The notes under the pieces are model-generated. The model had not been told where the DNA came from and ran no database searches. It saw nothing but the letters and a program-made list of their open reading frames with translations. Shown here one piece after another: positions 7,730 through 15,485 of a stretch of DNA of 39,793 nt. The stretch's first letter is position 1. Each line of letters begins with the position of its first letter. The stretch covers positions 1 to 39,793 of the forward strand of contig JAVEEG010000237.1 in NCBI GenBank assembly GCA_030840585.1, in the 5' to 3' direction. Source of the DNA: Frankiaceae bacterium (GTDB lineage: Bacteria > Actinomycetota > Actinomycetes > JAFAQI01). The position numbers and the translations under genes are program-made.

Positions 7730-7921
7730 TCGCTAAGTCTCCTGCGCCGTTCCACCACGACGCCAGCAATGACGTTCGCCGTTGCGCGTGCGAGTGCGTT
7801 GCGAGAACCCACGGCCGGTTAGCCGGCGGGTGGTCGCTCGGCCAGCTGCCCCAGGATTCAGTCGCGTTGGCACCACGCCCGGTCACCGCTCTCGCCTGGC
7901 CTAGCCCACTCCGGCGACGCG

Positions 7922-8008
7922 CTAGTCGAGTCCTTCTTTGAAGGTGGCGCGGTCGCGATAGATGAGTCCGACCTCGTAAGTGCCGTTGTTCGACGCCGGA
8001 CGCTGGCA
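7922..8008 (-). pseudogene. C-terminal gene fragment next to R4
   Basis: On the minus strand a short frame reads [15 protein letters not shown] and then RATFKEGLD followed by TAG (7922-7924). It looks like the genuine end of a protein, but its upstream part is replaced by R4, where the same frame meets a stop near 8040. I take it as the 3' remnant of a gene cut by the insertion. No family is recognised. Confidence 0.35.
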
Positions 8009-8123
8009 CCAGCAGTACCTCGCGAAGAACCCGAACGGCTACTGCGGGTTGGGCGGAACCGGGATGTCGTGTCCGGTTGGCGTGGCCAAGACGTCGGAGA
8101 CGTCCGCCCAAATAGACGGCGTT
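7993..8123 (+). repeat. msrA-tail repeat R4 (intact reading frame)
   Basis: The best-preserved copy. Left arm GACGCCGGACGCTGG, core CACCAGCAGTA at 8007-8017, then an uninterrupted msrA frame [20 protein letters not shown] and [17 protein letters not shown]. The TAG at 8113-8115 (out of that frame by drift) sits before ACGGCGTTA, the conserved end. GCTGGCACCAGC is a palindrome at the core's left edge. Confidence 0.85.
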
Positions 8124-8231
8124 AGTTCGCCTCGTTGAACGACCTGCTCACGATGCGTCATAGGGGTTACCGTGCGAACGTGGCGCCCGTGAAAGGCGCT
8201 GCGACTGCCTGACCGGCAAGGGGGTGCGGTC

Positions 8232-9035
8232 ATGACGCCAGGAGCGAGGCTCGCTTTCGCGTCAGTTGGACTGGCGACGATCATCACCGCGTGCGGGGGG
8301 TCCGGGAGCGGCGGCTCGGCTGCTCCGCAGCCATCTCTCAGCTCGTCAGCCAGGGCGGTGACCGTAGTTGCCCTCGGTGATTCCGATGCCACCGGAATCG
8401 GGGACTCGTCCGGACGCGGCTGGGTGGGTCGATACGGGGCTTTGCTGCACGACAAGCTCGCTTCGCCTGTCACCGTGAACAATGAGGCGGTCGAAGGAAA
8501 GACGAGCGATCAGCTGAGGAGCGAGCTTTCGAACGACGCCTCTCTGCGGCAATCAATCGCGACGGCGAAGGTGATTCTGATCGGCATAGGCGGAGCGGAT
8601 CTGAACGCCGGCGACGATGCCCTGGCGGCGAGCCGCTGCAAGGGACGTGCGTGCTACACCAAGGTTCTTCACGCCTTCGCGACCAACATCAATGCGATCG
8701 CAGCCGAGGTCCATCACCTCGCACCAGGCGCGCTGCTGCGCGCCATGAGCCTGCCGAACGCTTATCCGGGTGCGGGGAGCGCGATACCCGCGTTCATCAC
8801 CGCCGACGTCAGTCGGTACGAGGTCGTCGCCGTACGCGCCGCCGTCTGCAACGCGATGCGCTCAAACGGTGGGCGATGCGTCGATGTCGTAACTGCCTTC
8901 AACGGGAAGAGTGCCGACTCCGATGCGTATGCGAGCGGGCTCATGACCAAGGACCCGTGCTGTTACCCCAGCGCCAAGGGTCAGGAAGCAATCGCGCGGT
9001 TGCTTATAGCCAGCGGGGTGCCCGCGGCCCAATAG
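8232..9035 (+). CDS. SGNH/GDSL-like hydrolase lipoprotein (cassette E)
   Basis: A 267-residue predicted lipoprotein: a 20-residue signal peptide ends in a lipobox with C21 (ATIITAC), followed by a Gly/Ser-rich linker. The mature part has SGNH-hydrolase blocks: VVALGDSDATG (nucleophile Ser of block I, about residue 51), GIGGADLN (block III region) and KDPCCYPSAKGQEAIA (block V). In block V the usual Asp-x-x-His-Pro reads Asp-x-x-x-Tyr-Pro, so the catalytic His appears replaced by Tyr and activity is doubtful. Extra cysteines may form disulfides. Start ATG 8232 with AGGGGG upstream. It would be anchored outside the membrane. It is the only gene between R4 and R5. Confidence 0.75.
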   Translation: MTPGARLAFASVGLATIITACGGSGSGGSAAPQPSLSSSARAVTVVALGDSDATGIGDSSGRGWVGRYGALLHDKLASPVTVNNEAVEGKTSDQLRSELSNDASLRQSIATAKVILIGIGGADLNAGDDALAASRCKGRACYTKVLHAFATNINAIAAEVHHLAPGALLRAMSLPNAYPGAGSAIPAFITADVSRYEVVAVRAAVCNAMRSNGGRCVDVVTAFNGKSADSDAYASGLMTKDPCCYPSAKGQEAIARLLIASGVPAAQ

Positions 9036-9070
9036 GTGCCGTTATCGCGGCCTTGGCGACGCTCGAGTTC

Positions 9071-9203
9071 GACGCCGCACGCTGACACCAGCAATACCTT
9101 GCTAAGAACCCCAACGGCTACTGCGGGGCTCGGCGGGACGGGGATGTCGTGCCCCGTTGGTGTGGCGAAGACGCCGGAGGCGCACGTCGAATAGCCGGCG
9201 TTA
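9071..9203 (+). repeat. msrA-tail repeat R5
   Basis: Left arm GACGCCGCACGCTGA, core CACCAGCAATA at 9086-9096, then [15 protein letters not shown] single extra G (TGCGGGGCTC) shifts the frame, after which [20 protein letters not shown] and TAG (9192-9194) follow in the second frame, then CCGGCGTTA. The left arm is nearly identical to that of R4. Confidence 0.85.
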
Positions 9204-9382
9204 CATGACGCGCGCACCGCGGCTAATAGGTGGCCGTTCGGTCCACGGCGACGAACCAGGAAGGCAAGTGCCGCAGGCGGCGGCGCGTCGGGCTGGCCCG
9301 TTTCGGCTACGACGAGAACCACCCGGTGACTAAGCCGCTTGGCGGCTCCTGACGGGCTTCGCGGCGATCGACTTCTGTGGGT

Positions 9383-9562
9383 ATGAGTGAAGGACTGACA
9401 AGAGACGAGGACACCGCCCTGCGGTGCCTGGCCGCGCTCTCCGATGTTAGGGAGCTCAGCGAGGAGCATGAAGCGCTCCTCAACGAGTTGGCCCTGCGTG
9501 ACCGACGCTCGGTCATCCGCAAGGACGGCACCCAGATTCCGGCGCAGCGGCCCGCGTCCTAG
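9383..9562 (+). CDS. Small acidic ORF in segment F
   Basis: A 59-residue frame from ATG 9383 (GTG 9377 also possible): MSEGLTRDEDTALRCLAALS, then a helical, charged stretch with LSEEHEALLNELALRDRR. It looks protein-like and helical with no membrane segment or motif. Segment F is the shortest of the array. Upstream of it, 9204-9376 holds nothing I can identify. Confidence 0.4.
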   Translation: MSEGLTRDEDTALRCLAALSDVRELSEEHEALLNELALRDRRSVIRKDGTQIPAQRPAS

Positions 9563-9585
9563 CCCGGCTCGCCGAACTTCCGACG

Positions 9586-9650
9586 AGTGCCCGGTCGGGG
9601 TAGCTGAGGCCGTGGACGACGCTACGGCCGAGGCCGAATAGCCGACTGTC
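9586..9650 (+). repeat. msrA-tail remnant R6 (probable native terminus)
   Basis: Only the last part of the tail: ECPVGVAEAVDDATAEAE then TAG 9639-9641, then CCGAC. Unlike R0 its codons are GC-rich and host-like, and it has the longest orderly C-terminus. It is followed directly by a strong hairpin. I infer this is the displaced original end of msrA at the far side of the array. Confidence 0.6.
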
Positions 9651-9688
9651 AGACGGTGACGTCGCTAGAGCAACGCCACCGTCTGACA
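9647..9688 (+). terminator. Strong hairpin ending the msrA array
   Basis: GTCAGACGGTG (9648-9658) and CACCGTCTGAC (9677-9687) form a perfect 11-bp stem, extended by one T-A pair, around an 18-base loop. It sits between R6 and the convergent stop of the S53 peptidase gene (9699), so it can serve both directions. There is no long T run. Confidence 0.7.
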
Positions 9689-9698
9689 AGTCTTGGTG

Positions 9699-11381
9699 CT
9701 AGTTGGTCGGTGCGGTCTTGCCAGCCAGCGCGATCGCCAGGCCGCTCACCCGCGGCACGCCCCACCCGGTCGGGTAGTCGTAGCCCGGCGTCGCCGGGTA
9801 GAGACCGTTGGCGCCGATGATGATGTCGGTGAATGAGCTCGCGTACTTCGTTGCGTTGGCGTTGTTGTTCCAGATCAGCGGGGCGGCGAAGCCGAGGTTC
9901 GCGATCCCGTCGGTGCCGTTCGGGCCCGCTGCGTTGACGCGCGCCCACATGCCCTGCCACAGCGGAGCCGACAGGCTGGTGCCGCCGACGGTCGTGTTCG
10001 AGCCCGCGTTCACGATGTTGTAGCCGGACAGCAGGTCACCGGACTGCGCTGACACGTCGGCGACCGCGCGTCCCGGGACCGACAGCGGTGAGCTCTGCTC
10101 CCACAACGGCGCCTCGAAGAAGTACGACGGGCCGCCGCCGCCGTGCGTCCACGCGATCTCCTGGTCACGCCGCGTCGGCGTACCGGTGGTGTAGAGCACG
10201 GTGCCGCCGACCGCGACGGAGCTGGGCGAAGTGGCCGGGTATTCCTGCGACGGGATCGGGCCGATCGTGATGCCGTTAGTGCCGATGAGGGCGGAGCAGC
10301 CCGAGCCGTTGTCGCCGGTCGACGCGAAGAACGAGCGACCCTCACTGGCGGCCTGGGCCAGCGCCGCCTCGTGCGCGTCGAACGTACCGATGAAGCCGAA
10401 CACGTCGCACAGGCCGTACGAGCCGGATGCCTGCTTGGCGCCGGCCGGATCGTCGGCCCAGCTCTTGATGGCGGCAGCCAGCAGGTCGGAGTTGCCCGAC
10501 TCGGCGAAGTAGAAGGTCATCCCGGCTGCGTCCGGCGCCATGCCGGAGGCCGCCTGGCTGTCGAGGTCCCACTCGATGAGACCGCTGGTGTCCGTACCGT
10601 GCGTGCCGACCTGCGTCACCGTGAACGGCATTGTGGGCAATCCGTTCGCGGTCTCGAACTTCCGCAGGTCGGTCGTGACGCTGCTAGGGGCGCCCCAGCC
10701 GAATGCGGCCAGCTTCTCACCGTGGCCGCGGTTGTTCGACGGCTGCTCGTAGACCGACCACAGGTCCGCCGGCGACGTCGATGCGGGGATTGGGAACGAC
10801 TTCGGGGTGGCGACGTGGGTGTGCGCCCGCGTCGACAGCGTGTCGAGGCCGGCGACCGCAGTCACCGCGGCGGGCACCGTCGGCGCGGTGGTGTTCGCGG
10901 CGAAGTGGGTCGTGCCGGTGACGTAGTTGCGCAGCGTGACCTTGAACGTGCGCTCGACCTGAGCCGCGGTGCCCTCCGCCAGCAGGTAGGTGCCGGCCCG
11001 GTCGGCGAACGTGATGTGCAGTCCGCGACTCGTGAGCCAGGAACGCACCGCCGACGTCGCCGCCGGGTCCGCGCCGAACTGCGCGGCGTACTGCTGCGGG
11101 GTCAGGAAGCGGTGGAAGTTCGGGCTGCTCTTGTCGTACTGCGAGGCGATCAGCTGCTGGAGCCCGGCCGCATTGCGACCGGCGATCGAGACGCCGACGT
11201 GCCAGTGCGCGCTCGGGCTCGGCGCGCCGACCGAATGGGCCAGCAGCTTCGACGGCAGCAGGTCGCGGCTGAGGACCTTGCTGGCCATCGTGGATGCGCC
11301 GGCTTGGGTAAGCACGGGGAGCGACGCGGCGAGGCACATCGCGGCGCCGACGGCGATGACGGTCCGGGGACGAACTGGCAC
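9699..11381 (-). CDS. Secreted S53 peptidase (sedolisin/kumamolisin type)
   Basis: A 560-residue secreted serine-carboxyl peptidase. It starts at GTG 11381, with AGGAG six bases upstream. Residues 1-30 form a Sec signal peptide; about 45-190 is the pro-kumamolisin activation domain (HWHVGVSIAGRN, SPNFHRFLTPQQYAAQFGA). In the catalytic domain E270 and D274 (GLIEWDLD), D357 (STGDNGSG) and S469 (GGTSLSAP) match the S53 Glu-Asp-Asp-Ser set, and D519/I520 with GYDYPTGWGVPR give the C-terminal calcium site. All key residues are present, so it should self-activate outside the cell, probably at low pH. It converges on the msrA array and lies downstream of the merR gene on the same strand, about 186 bp away, so it probably has its own promoter. 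Confidence 0.93.
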   Translation of the reverse strand: MPVRPRTVIAVGAAMCLAASLPVLTQAGASTMASKVLSRDLLPSKLLAHSVGAPSPSAHWHVGVSIAGRNAAGLQQLIASQYDKSSPNFHRFLTPQQYAAQFGADPAATSAVRSWLTSRGLHITFADRAGTYLLAEGTAAQVERTFKVTLRNYVTGTTHFAANTTAPTVPAAVTAVAGLDTLSTRAHTHVATPKSFPIPASTSPADLWSVYEQPSNNRGHGEKLAAFGWGAPSSVTTDLRKFETANGLPTMPFTVTQVGTHGTDTSGLIEWDLDSQAASGMAPDAAGMTFYFAESGNSDLLAAAIKSWADDPAGAKQASGSYGLCDVFGFIGTFDAHEAALAQAASEGRSFFASTGDNGSGCSALIGTNGITIGPIPSQEYPATSPSSVAVGGTVLYTTGTPTRRDQEIAWTHGGGGPSYFFEAPLWEQSSPLSVPGRAVADVSAQSGDLLSGYNIVNAGSNTTVGGTSLSAPLWQGMWARVNAAGPNGTDGIANLGFAAPLIWNNNANATKYASSFTDIIIGANGLYPATPGYDYPTGWGVPRVSGLAIALAGKTAPTN

Positions 11382-11567
11382 AACAAGCTCCTCGTGGTGG
11401 GCGACCGAATCGGGCTTCTACTTGCGATTCGACGCGTGGAGATCTACACCTCTAATACCGGCCGGAGTGCCTCGCCCTTACGGGCGATTTCTCAGCGGGT
11501 TGTGGCGCTGCGTTGCATCGGGACGACGGTTGCCCGCTCCGGGGTGTCCCGCCAGCCGCTGATCTGG

Positions 11568-12344
11568 TCAGCGGAGAGGTTGAGAGCTGTCGTCCGGTCG
11601 CGGGATCGCATCCATCATGATCGCGCGGTCGATGTGGGCCTCCATCGCGTTGGCCATTGCGGATGCGACCGATTGCACGGCAAGGGCCCGCTTCTCACGA
11701 ATCTCGCGGGCCATCCGCGGCACGTCCTTCTCGGGTTCGCCCGCGTCCTCGAACGGTTGCCACACGTACTCGAGGAACGCCGCCATGAATTGCTCGGCCA
11801 GCCGGTCGACGGTGGCGAGTGTTGCCGTGGCGAGGTCGACCGTCGCGTGCGCTGGCATCCCGCTCGCCGCCAGCGATGCACCCGCGAGCACGAGCGTTGG
11901 GTTCGGCGCGACGAAGTCCTCCCCGTCGACCACGAGCAGGCCGATCTCAAGGGCGCGTTGCAGTGCCGAGAGATCCTCGTCGCCGGGGAACATCTCCGCG
12001 AGCTCGTCGGCCGTGAAGCGCCGTACCGGCTCGGTCGCGCCGCCCTCGGTGACCGCCGCCTCGATACCGAGCAGGTGTTCGAGGCCGTGCTGGGCGTCCC
12101 AGGCATCGACGAGGTCCTTCACCGCCGCGAGGGAGTAGCCCCGATCGGTGAGGCGCTGGACCAGGCGCAGCCGGGTGAGGTGCTCCGTGCGGTACGCCGC
12201 CCGCCGGCCGCGGCGCAGCGGCGCGGGGAGCAAGCCCTTTTCCTGATACATCCGCACGGTGCGGACCGTCGTACCAGCTTGGCGGGCGAGCTCGTCGATG
12301 TCGACTTCGTCCGCGAGGGCGGCCGGCGTGGCGGGTTCGGCCAT
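11568..12344 (-). CDS. MerR-family transcriptional regulator
   Basis: A 258-residue regulator. The N-terminus (IDELARQAGTTVRTVRMYQE, then KGLLPAPLRRGRRAAY) is the MerR winged helix-turn-helix, and RLRLVQRLTDRGYSLAAVKDL is the following dimerisation/wing segment. The C-terminal 150 residues are helical and form a ligand domain of unknown specificity; there is no Cys cluster as in metal-sensing MerR proteins. ATG 12344 is preferred because the longer frame to 12398 runs through the divergent promoter and operator. The diiron oxygenase gene is divergent, 62 bp away, with a palindrome between, so it most likely regulates that gene and itself. Confidence 0.85.
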   Translation of the reverse strand: MAEPATPAALADEVDIDELARQAGTTVRTVRMYQEKGLLPAPLRRGRRAAYRTEHLTRLRLVQRLTDRGYSLAAVKDLVDAWDAQHGLEHLLGIEAAVTEGGATEPVRRFTADELAEMFPGDEDLSALQRALEIGLLVVDGEDFVAPNPTLVLAGASLAASGMPAHATVDLATATLATVDRLAEQFMAAFLEYVWQPFEDAGEPEKDVPRMAREIREKRALAVQSVASAMANAMEAHIDRAIMMDAIPRPDDSSQPLR

Positions 12345-12370
12345 GTGACGAAGAATACTCTCAACCCCAC

Positions 12371-12399
12371 TTGACATTGTGCCAGTAGATAGTGGCACA
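12371..12399 (+). promoter_or_regulatory. Operator palindrome with overlapping -35 box
   Basis: TGTGCCA (12378-12384) and TGGCACA (12393-12399) form a perfect inverted repeat with an 8-base spacer between the divergent merR and oxygenase genes. A TTGACA at 12371-12376 abuts it. The oxygenase start ATG 12407 lies only 7 bases after the palindrome and has no Shine-Dalgarno, suggesting a short or leaderless transcript. Likely binding site of the adjacent MerR protein. Confidence 0.65.
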
Positions 12400-12406
12400 G
12401 TGACGC

Positions 12407-13330
12407 ATGGCGATTTCAGCTCCCGAACGAACCCCCGAGAAGCGCGTCGCGCGGCTGTCCAGCGTCTCGGCCAAACGCGTCATCGAGCCGGACGAGGAAA
12501 TCCTCGGCGATTTCGGCCCCGGCCAGATCATCCCGGATGAACTGCTGCTCACCGCGGGCCTCGATCTGAAGCTCACCGCGGAGCAGCGCGCCATCATCAG
12601 CCGGCAGCAGGCAGCCGCGATGCTCGATGGCGGCATCCGGTTGGAAGCGGTACTGCTCGGCGGGTTCGGCCTGATGCTCGCCAGCTGGCCCGACCTCACC
12701 GACCCGCGCCTGGTCTACCTGTTGCACGAGGTCGGAGAAGAGACGCGGCACTCGCGACTGTTCGTGCGGATGCTTACCCAGCTGCAACCGGCTGCGCCGA
12801 ACCCATTCCACGACCGGATCGGCCGCTTCGTCGCGAAGCGCATCTATCGGTTGACCGCGACGCACAAGCTGCTGCTTTGCACGATGGTGCTCGCCGGTGA
12901 AGAGATTCCCGACCTCATCCAGCGTCGCGCGATCGAGCATCCCGACACCGACGACTATCTACGGCGCGCCAACACCTACCACCGCGAGGAAGAAGCCCGA
13001 CACATCGCGTTCGCCGGCATCCTCATGCCCGAGCTGTGGAGCCAGTCGGGTTGGCGGGACAAGTGGTTGGTGAAGCGCGTTGCACCGTCGCTCGTCAACC
13101 TCATGGTCAACACCCAGCTGATGCACCCAGGCATCTACGCGGCCGCCGGGCTGCCCGCGCTCCGGACGCATCGCGCCGTACTCCGCAGCGCAGCGCATCG
13201 CCAACTCATCGCCGAGGCGATGCGACCGGTGCTCAAGACAGTGCTCGCTTCGGCGCCACAGATGCGCGGGCGGGTGCCGCGCGGCTGGCGGCGCATCTGC
13301 CAGGTCGACCGGCACGGCCGGTCCGCCTGA
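12407..13330 (+). CDS. AurF-like diiron oxygenase
   Basis: A 307-residue protein of the AurF family of non-haem diiron oxygenases, which oxidise amines or related substrates. Likely iron ligands follow the two-half ferritin-like pattern: E80, E112 with H115 (GEETRHSRL), E165 (LAGEEIP), H192, and E196 with H199 (REEEARHIAF). Length is typical. It starts at ATG 12407 directly after the operator. No biosynthetic gene cluster surrounds it, so the native substrate is open; members with a divergent regulator are common in actinobacteria and may act in stress or lipid metabolism. The last 40 residues are Arg-rich. Confidence 0.85.
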   Translation: MAISAPERTPEKRVARLSSVSAKRVIEPDEEILGDFGPGQIIPDELLLTAGLDLKLTAEQRAIISRQQAAAMLDGGIRLEAVLLGGFGLMLASWPDLTDPRLVYLLHEVGEETRHSRLFVRMLTQLQPAAPNPFHDRIGRFVAKRIYRLTATHKLLLCTMVLAGEEIPDLIQRRAIEHPDTDDYLRRANTYHREEEARHIAFAGILMPELWSQSGWRDKWLVKRVAPSLVNLMVNTQLMHPGIYAAAGLPALRTHRAVLRSAAHRQLIAEAMRPVLKTVLASAPQMRGRVPRGWRRICQVDRHGRSA

Positions 13331-13416
13331 GGAATCGAGCGCCAAGGCGCCACAGCCAGCAGGAGGCGACGGCCGTACGTCGAAGGGGGCGGTAAGAGTC
13401 GCGAGGAGGCTTCCCA

Positions 13417-14826
13417 GTGCGCCGTTCAGCGTATTTCCGTCTGTCCGCCGTTGCCGCTGCGTCGCTCGCCGCCGCTGCGATCGCTCCGGGTTGGGCCGCG
13501 CCTGCGGGCGCGCGCTTCACCGCGCCCGTCCAGGTCACACCAGCCAACACCGGCGGCTACGAGCCCGGGATCTACACCGGGCCGGGCAACACGCTGGTCA
13601 TGACGGCGCACAAGGAGAACGCCCAACTCGGGCTGGCTCCCGACCCGAACTCCACGACACAGACTCGGTCGATGTCGTGGGCGTGGGTTTCGACCGACGG
13701 AGGCCAGCACTGGGGCGACCTGCCGCTCGGTCCCGCCGACGCGCAGAACCACGAGTTCGGCGACGAAGGCGACATGGTCTTCGACGACGCGAGCAACCTC
13801 TACTTCGTCGACACGACCGTCGCCGACGTGACGTTCACCTCCTGGCACGAGGCCAACGGCCACTATCAGTTCGTCTACAACACGCCGATTCTCGGTGCTG
13901 CGCAGGCGGTCGATGACCGGCCATGGATCGCAGCGCACAACAACGGCGACGTCTTCTACTTCGGCAACGAGGGCGACAAGGACACCAACCCCACCGGCGC
14001 GACCAATGCGGGACCGGGCTCAGGAGTCGGCCGCTACACCGTCTACCACTCGACGGACGGCGGCAAGACCTGGGATCACCTTGGCATCCAGCTGAAGGAC
14101 TCCGGCTGGTGCCGCCCGGCAGCCGGCCCGCACTCCAACTACGTGTACGCACTCTGCACCAACGACGCCGGCGCCGACGACGAGATCCACAACCCCGGCG
14201 ATGCCGGCTACACCAAGGGCATGCTCTACGCGTACGTCTCTGCGGACGACGGCAAGACGTGGAACCGCTACACCGCGGGGACCTATAACGCCCGCGACTC
14301 GTGGACCTCGTACCCGAGCATCCAGGTGGCGCGCGACGGTTCCCTGTGGGGCTCCTACCTCGACGGCGTGACGAACAAGACGTGCAGTTCCACTTGTGCC
14401 CCCGAGACCGCGCACTTCAAGGTCATGCACTCGACCGACCACGGCAAGCATTGGACGACCTACGACGCGACGCCGACCGGCGCCAAGGGGCTGCAGTTCC
14501 GGTACAGCTGGCTCTCGGTCGCCAACGACGGCAAGTCGCTCGGCATGGCGGTCTACGCCCGCAAGTTCACCGGCGCGGGCAGCGAGCCTTGGTATGTCTA
14601 CGCCGCGACCTTCAAGGCCGGGCAGCACCCGACGCTCGTCTCACTCGACCCGAAGGAGCCCGTGGCGGACGCTGGTTACGGCGCTCCGGGGGATTTCCTG
14701 ATGGTGACGCACGACGCCAAGGGCAAGCTGCACGTCGCGTGGACCCGAGCGACCCGCTACGTGCCGATGCGCGGTAGCAATTCCAAGACGGCACTGCGCG
14801 ACATCTTCACGGCCTCTCAGCGTTAG
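13417..14826 (+). CDS. Secreted Asp-box (BNR/sialidase-like) propeller protein
   Basis: A 469-residue secreted protein starting at GTG 13417 with GAGGAGG nine bases upstream. Residues 1-31 are a Sec signal peptide. Four Asp boxes of the form S-x-D-x-G-x-x-W are visible: STDGGQHWG (about 92), STDGGKTWD (212), SADDGKTWN (275) and STDHGKHWT (339), marking a beta-propeller as in exo-sialidases and related glycan-active or binding proteins. The sialidase Arg triad and FRIP motif are not evident, so catalysis is not supported; a binding role is as likely. It sits upstream of the GH92 region, which fits an extracellular glycan theme. Confidence 0.8.
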   Translation: MRRSAYFRLSAVAAASLAAAAIAPGWAAPAGARFTAPVQVTPANTGGYEPGIYTGPGNTLVMTAHKENAQLGLAPDPNSTTQTRSMSWAWVSTDGGQHWGDLPLGPADAQNHEFGDEGDMVFDDASNLYFVDTTVADVTFTSWHEANGHYQFVYNTPILGAAQAVDDRPWIAAHNNGDVFYFGNEGDKDTNPTGATNAGPGSGVGRYTVYHSTDGGKTWDHLGIQLKDSGWCRPAAGPHSNYVYALCTNDAGADDEIHNPGDAGYTKGMLYAYVSADDGKTWNRYTAGTYNARDSWTSYPSIQVARDGSLWGSYLDGVTNKTCSSTCAPETAHFKVMHSTDHGKHWTTYDATPTGAKGLQFRYSWLSVANDGKSLGMAVYARKFTGAGSEPWYVYAATFKAGQHPTLVSLDPKEPVADAGYGAPGDFLMVTHDAKGKLHVAWTRATRYVPMRGSNSKTALRDIFTASQR

Positions 14827-14836
14827 CACCAGCTCC

Positions 14837-15256
14837 ATGCGGTCGGGCGCCGAGAGCCCATCCGAGCGCCTTGTGGAGCAGCGGGTCCGTAACCGCGTCA
14901 TCGAATACCTCGAACTGGCGGCGTCCTTCGACGAGCAGCAACGCTATGAACACAGCGCGCCCATCGCCTATGTCCCCGGCGAGGTCATTAACCAATGGGG
15001 AGACAACTTTCCCCGCGGCTTGGAGCGGGGTCTGCCGCCCTTCAACGTCTTTTCGGCGGACGAGGTCGCTGCACTCCGACCGGTTGAGCTGGCATGCGAC
15101 GCGGCCGCGCGCGAGATCGGCCCTGGCTTTCCCGGACTCACGGAGGCCCAGGCGCTGCGAGCTTGGGCGGCACTTCGCGATGCCGCGGCTGCTGCGCTTC
15201 AGGTCTTCGCCCGACGAGGCAGGCTCCCGGAAGACGTGGAGTCGCCCGAGACGTAA
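14837..15256 (+). CDS. Conserved hypothetical protein
   Basis: A 139-residue soluble protein beginning MRSGAESPSERLVEQRVRNR and containing ASFDEQQRYEHSAPIAYVP, GEVINQWGDNFP and a helical C-terminal half ending AALQVFARRGRLPEDV. It resembles a widespread uncharacterised bacterial family with the block VIEYLELAASF and VPGEVINQW, but I know no function for it. ATG 14837 is 10 bp after the propeller gene's stop, so the two may be co-transcribed. The 229 bp downstream (15257-15485) hold no gene I can support. Confidence 0.65.
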   Translation: MRSGAESPSERLVEQRVRNRVIEYLELAASFDEQQRYEHSAPIAYVPGEVINQWGDNFPRGLERGLPPFNVFSADEVAALRPVELACDAAAREIGPGFPGLTEAQALRAWAALRDAAAAALQVFARRGRLPEDVESPET

Positions 15257-15485
15257 GTGCCCGGTCAAGCCATCTTGCCGGGCGTTACTGTCGCTTGTGA
15301 CTTTGGACGCTGAGGGCACGCCACGGTGGCTACGCAGCCTCGCTTCCGATGTGCTGGAGCACGAGAACTGCCGGGGTTGCAAGTGCCGCTGCCGCCACGA
15401 CCGACAACGAACCGCGAGCGGAGTAGCCGGCGTCATCTGACGGCGTGATTCCTGAGCAAGCGACGCCGATCTGACAGTTGACGTC

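Noticed and set aside
10143-12374. 743-codon plus-strand open frame
   Set aside because: It is antisense to the S53 peptidase and merR genes; Arg/Gly-rich, no domains. A high-GC shadow.
15300-15440. GAGTAGCCGGCGTCA resembling the end of an msrA-tail repeat
   Set aside because: Sequence upstream does not align with the msrA tail (no CPVGVAK or GYCG block), so the short match is likely chance.
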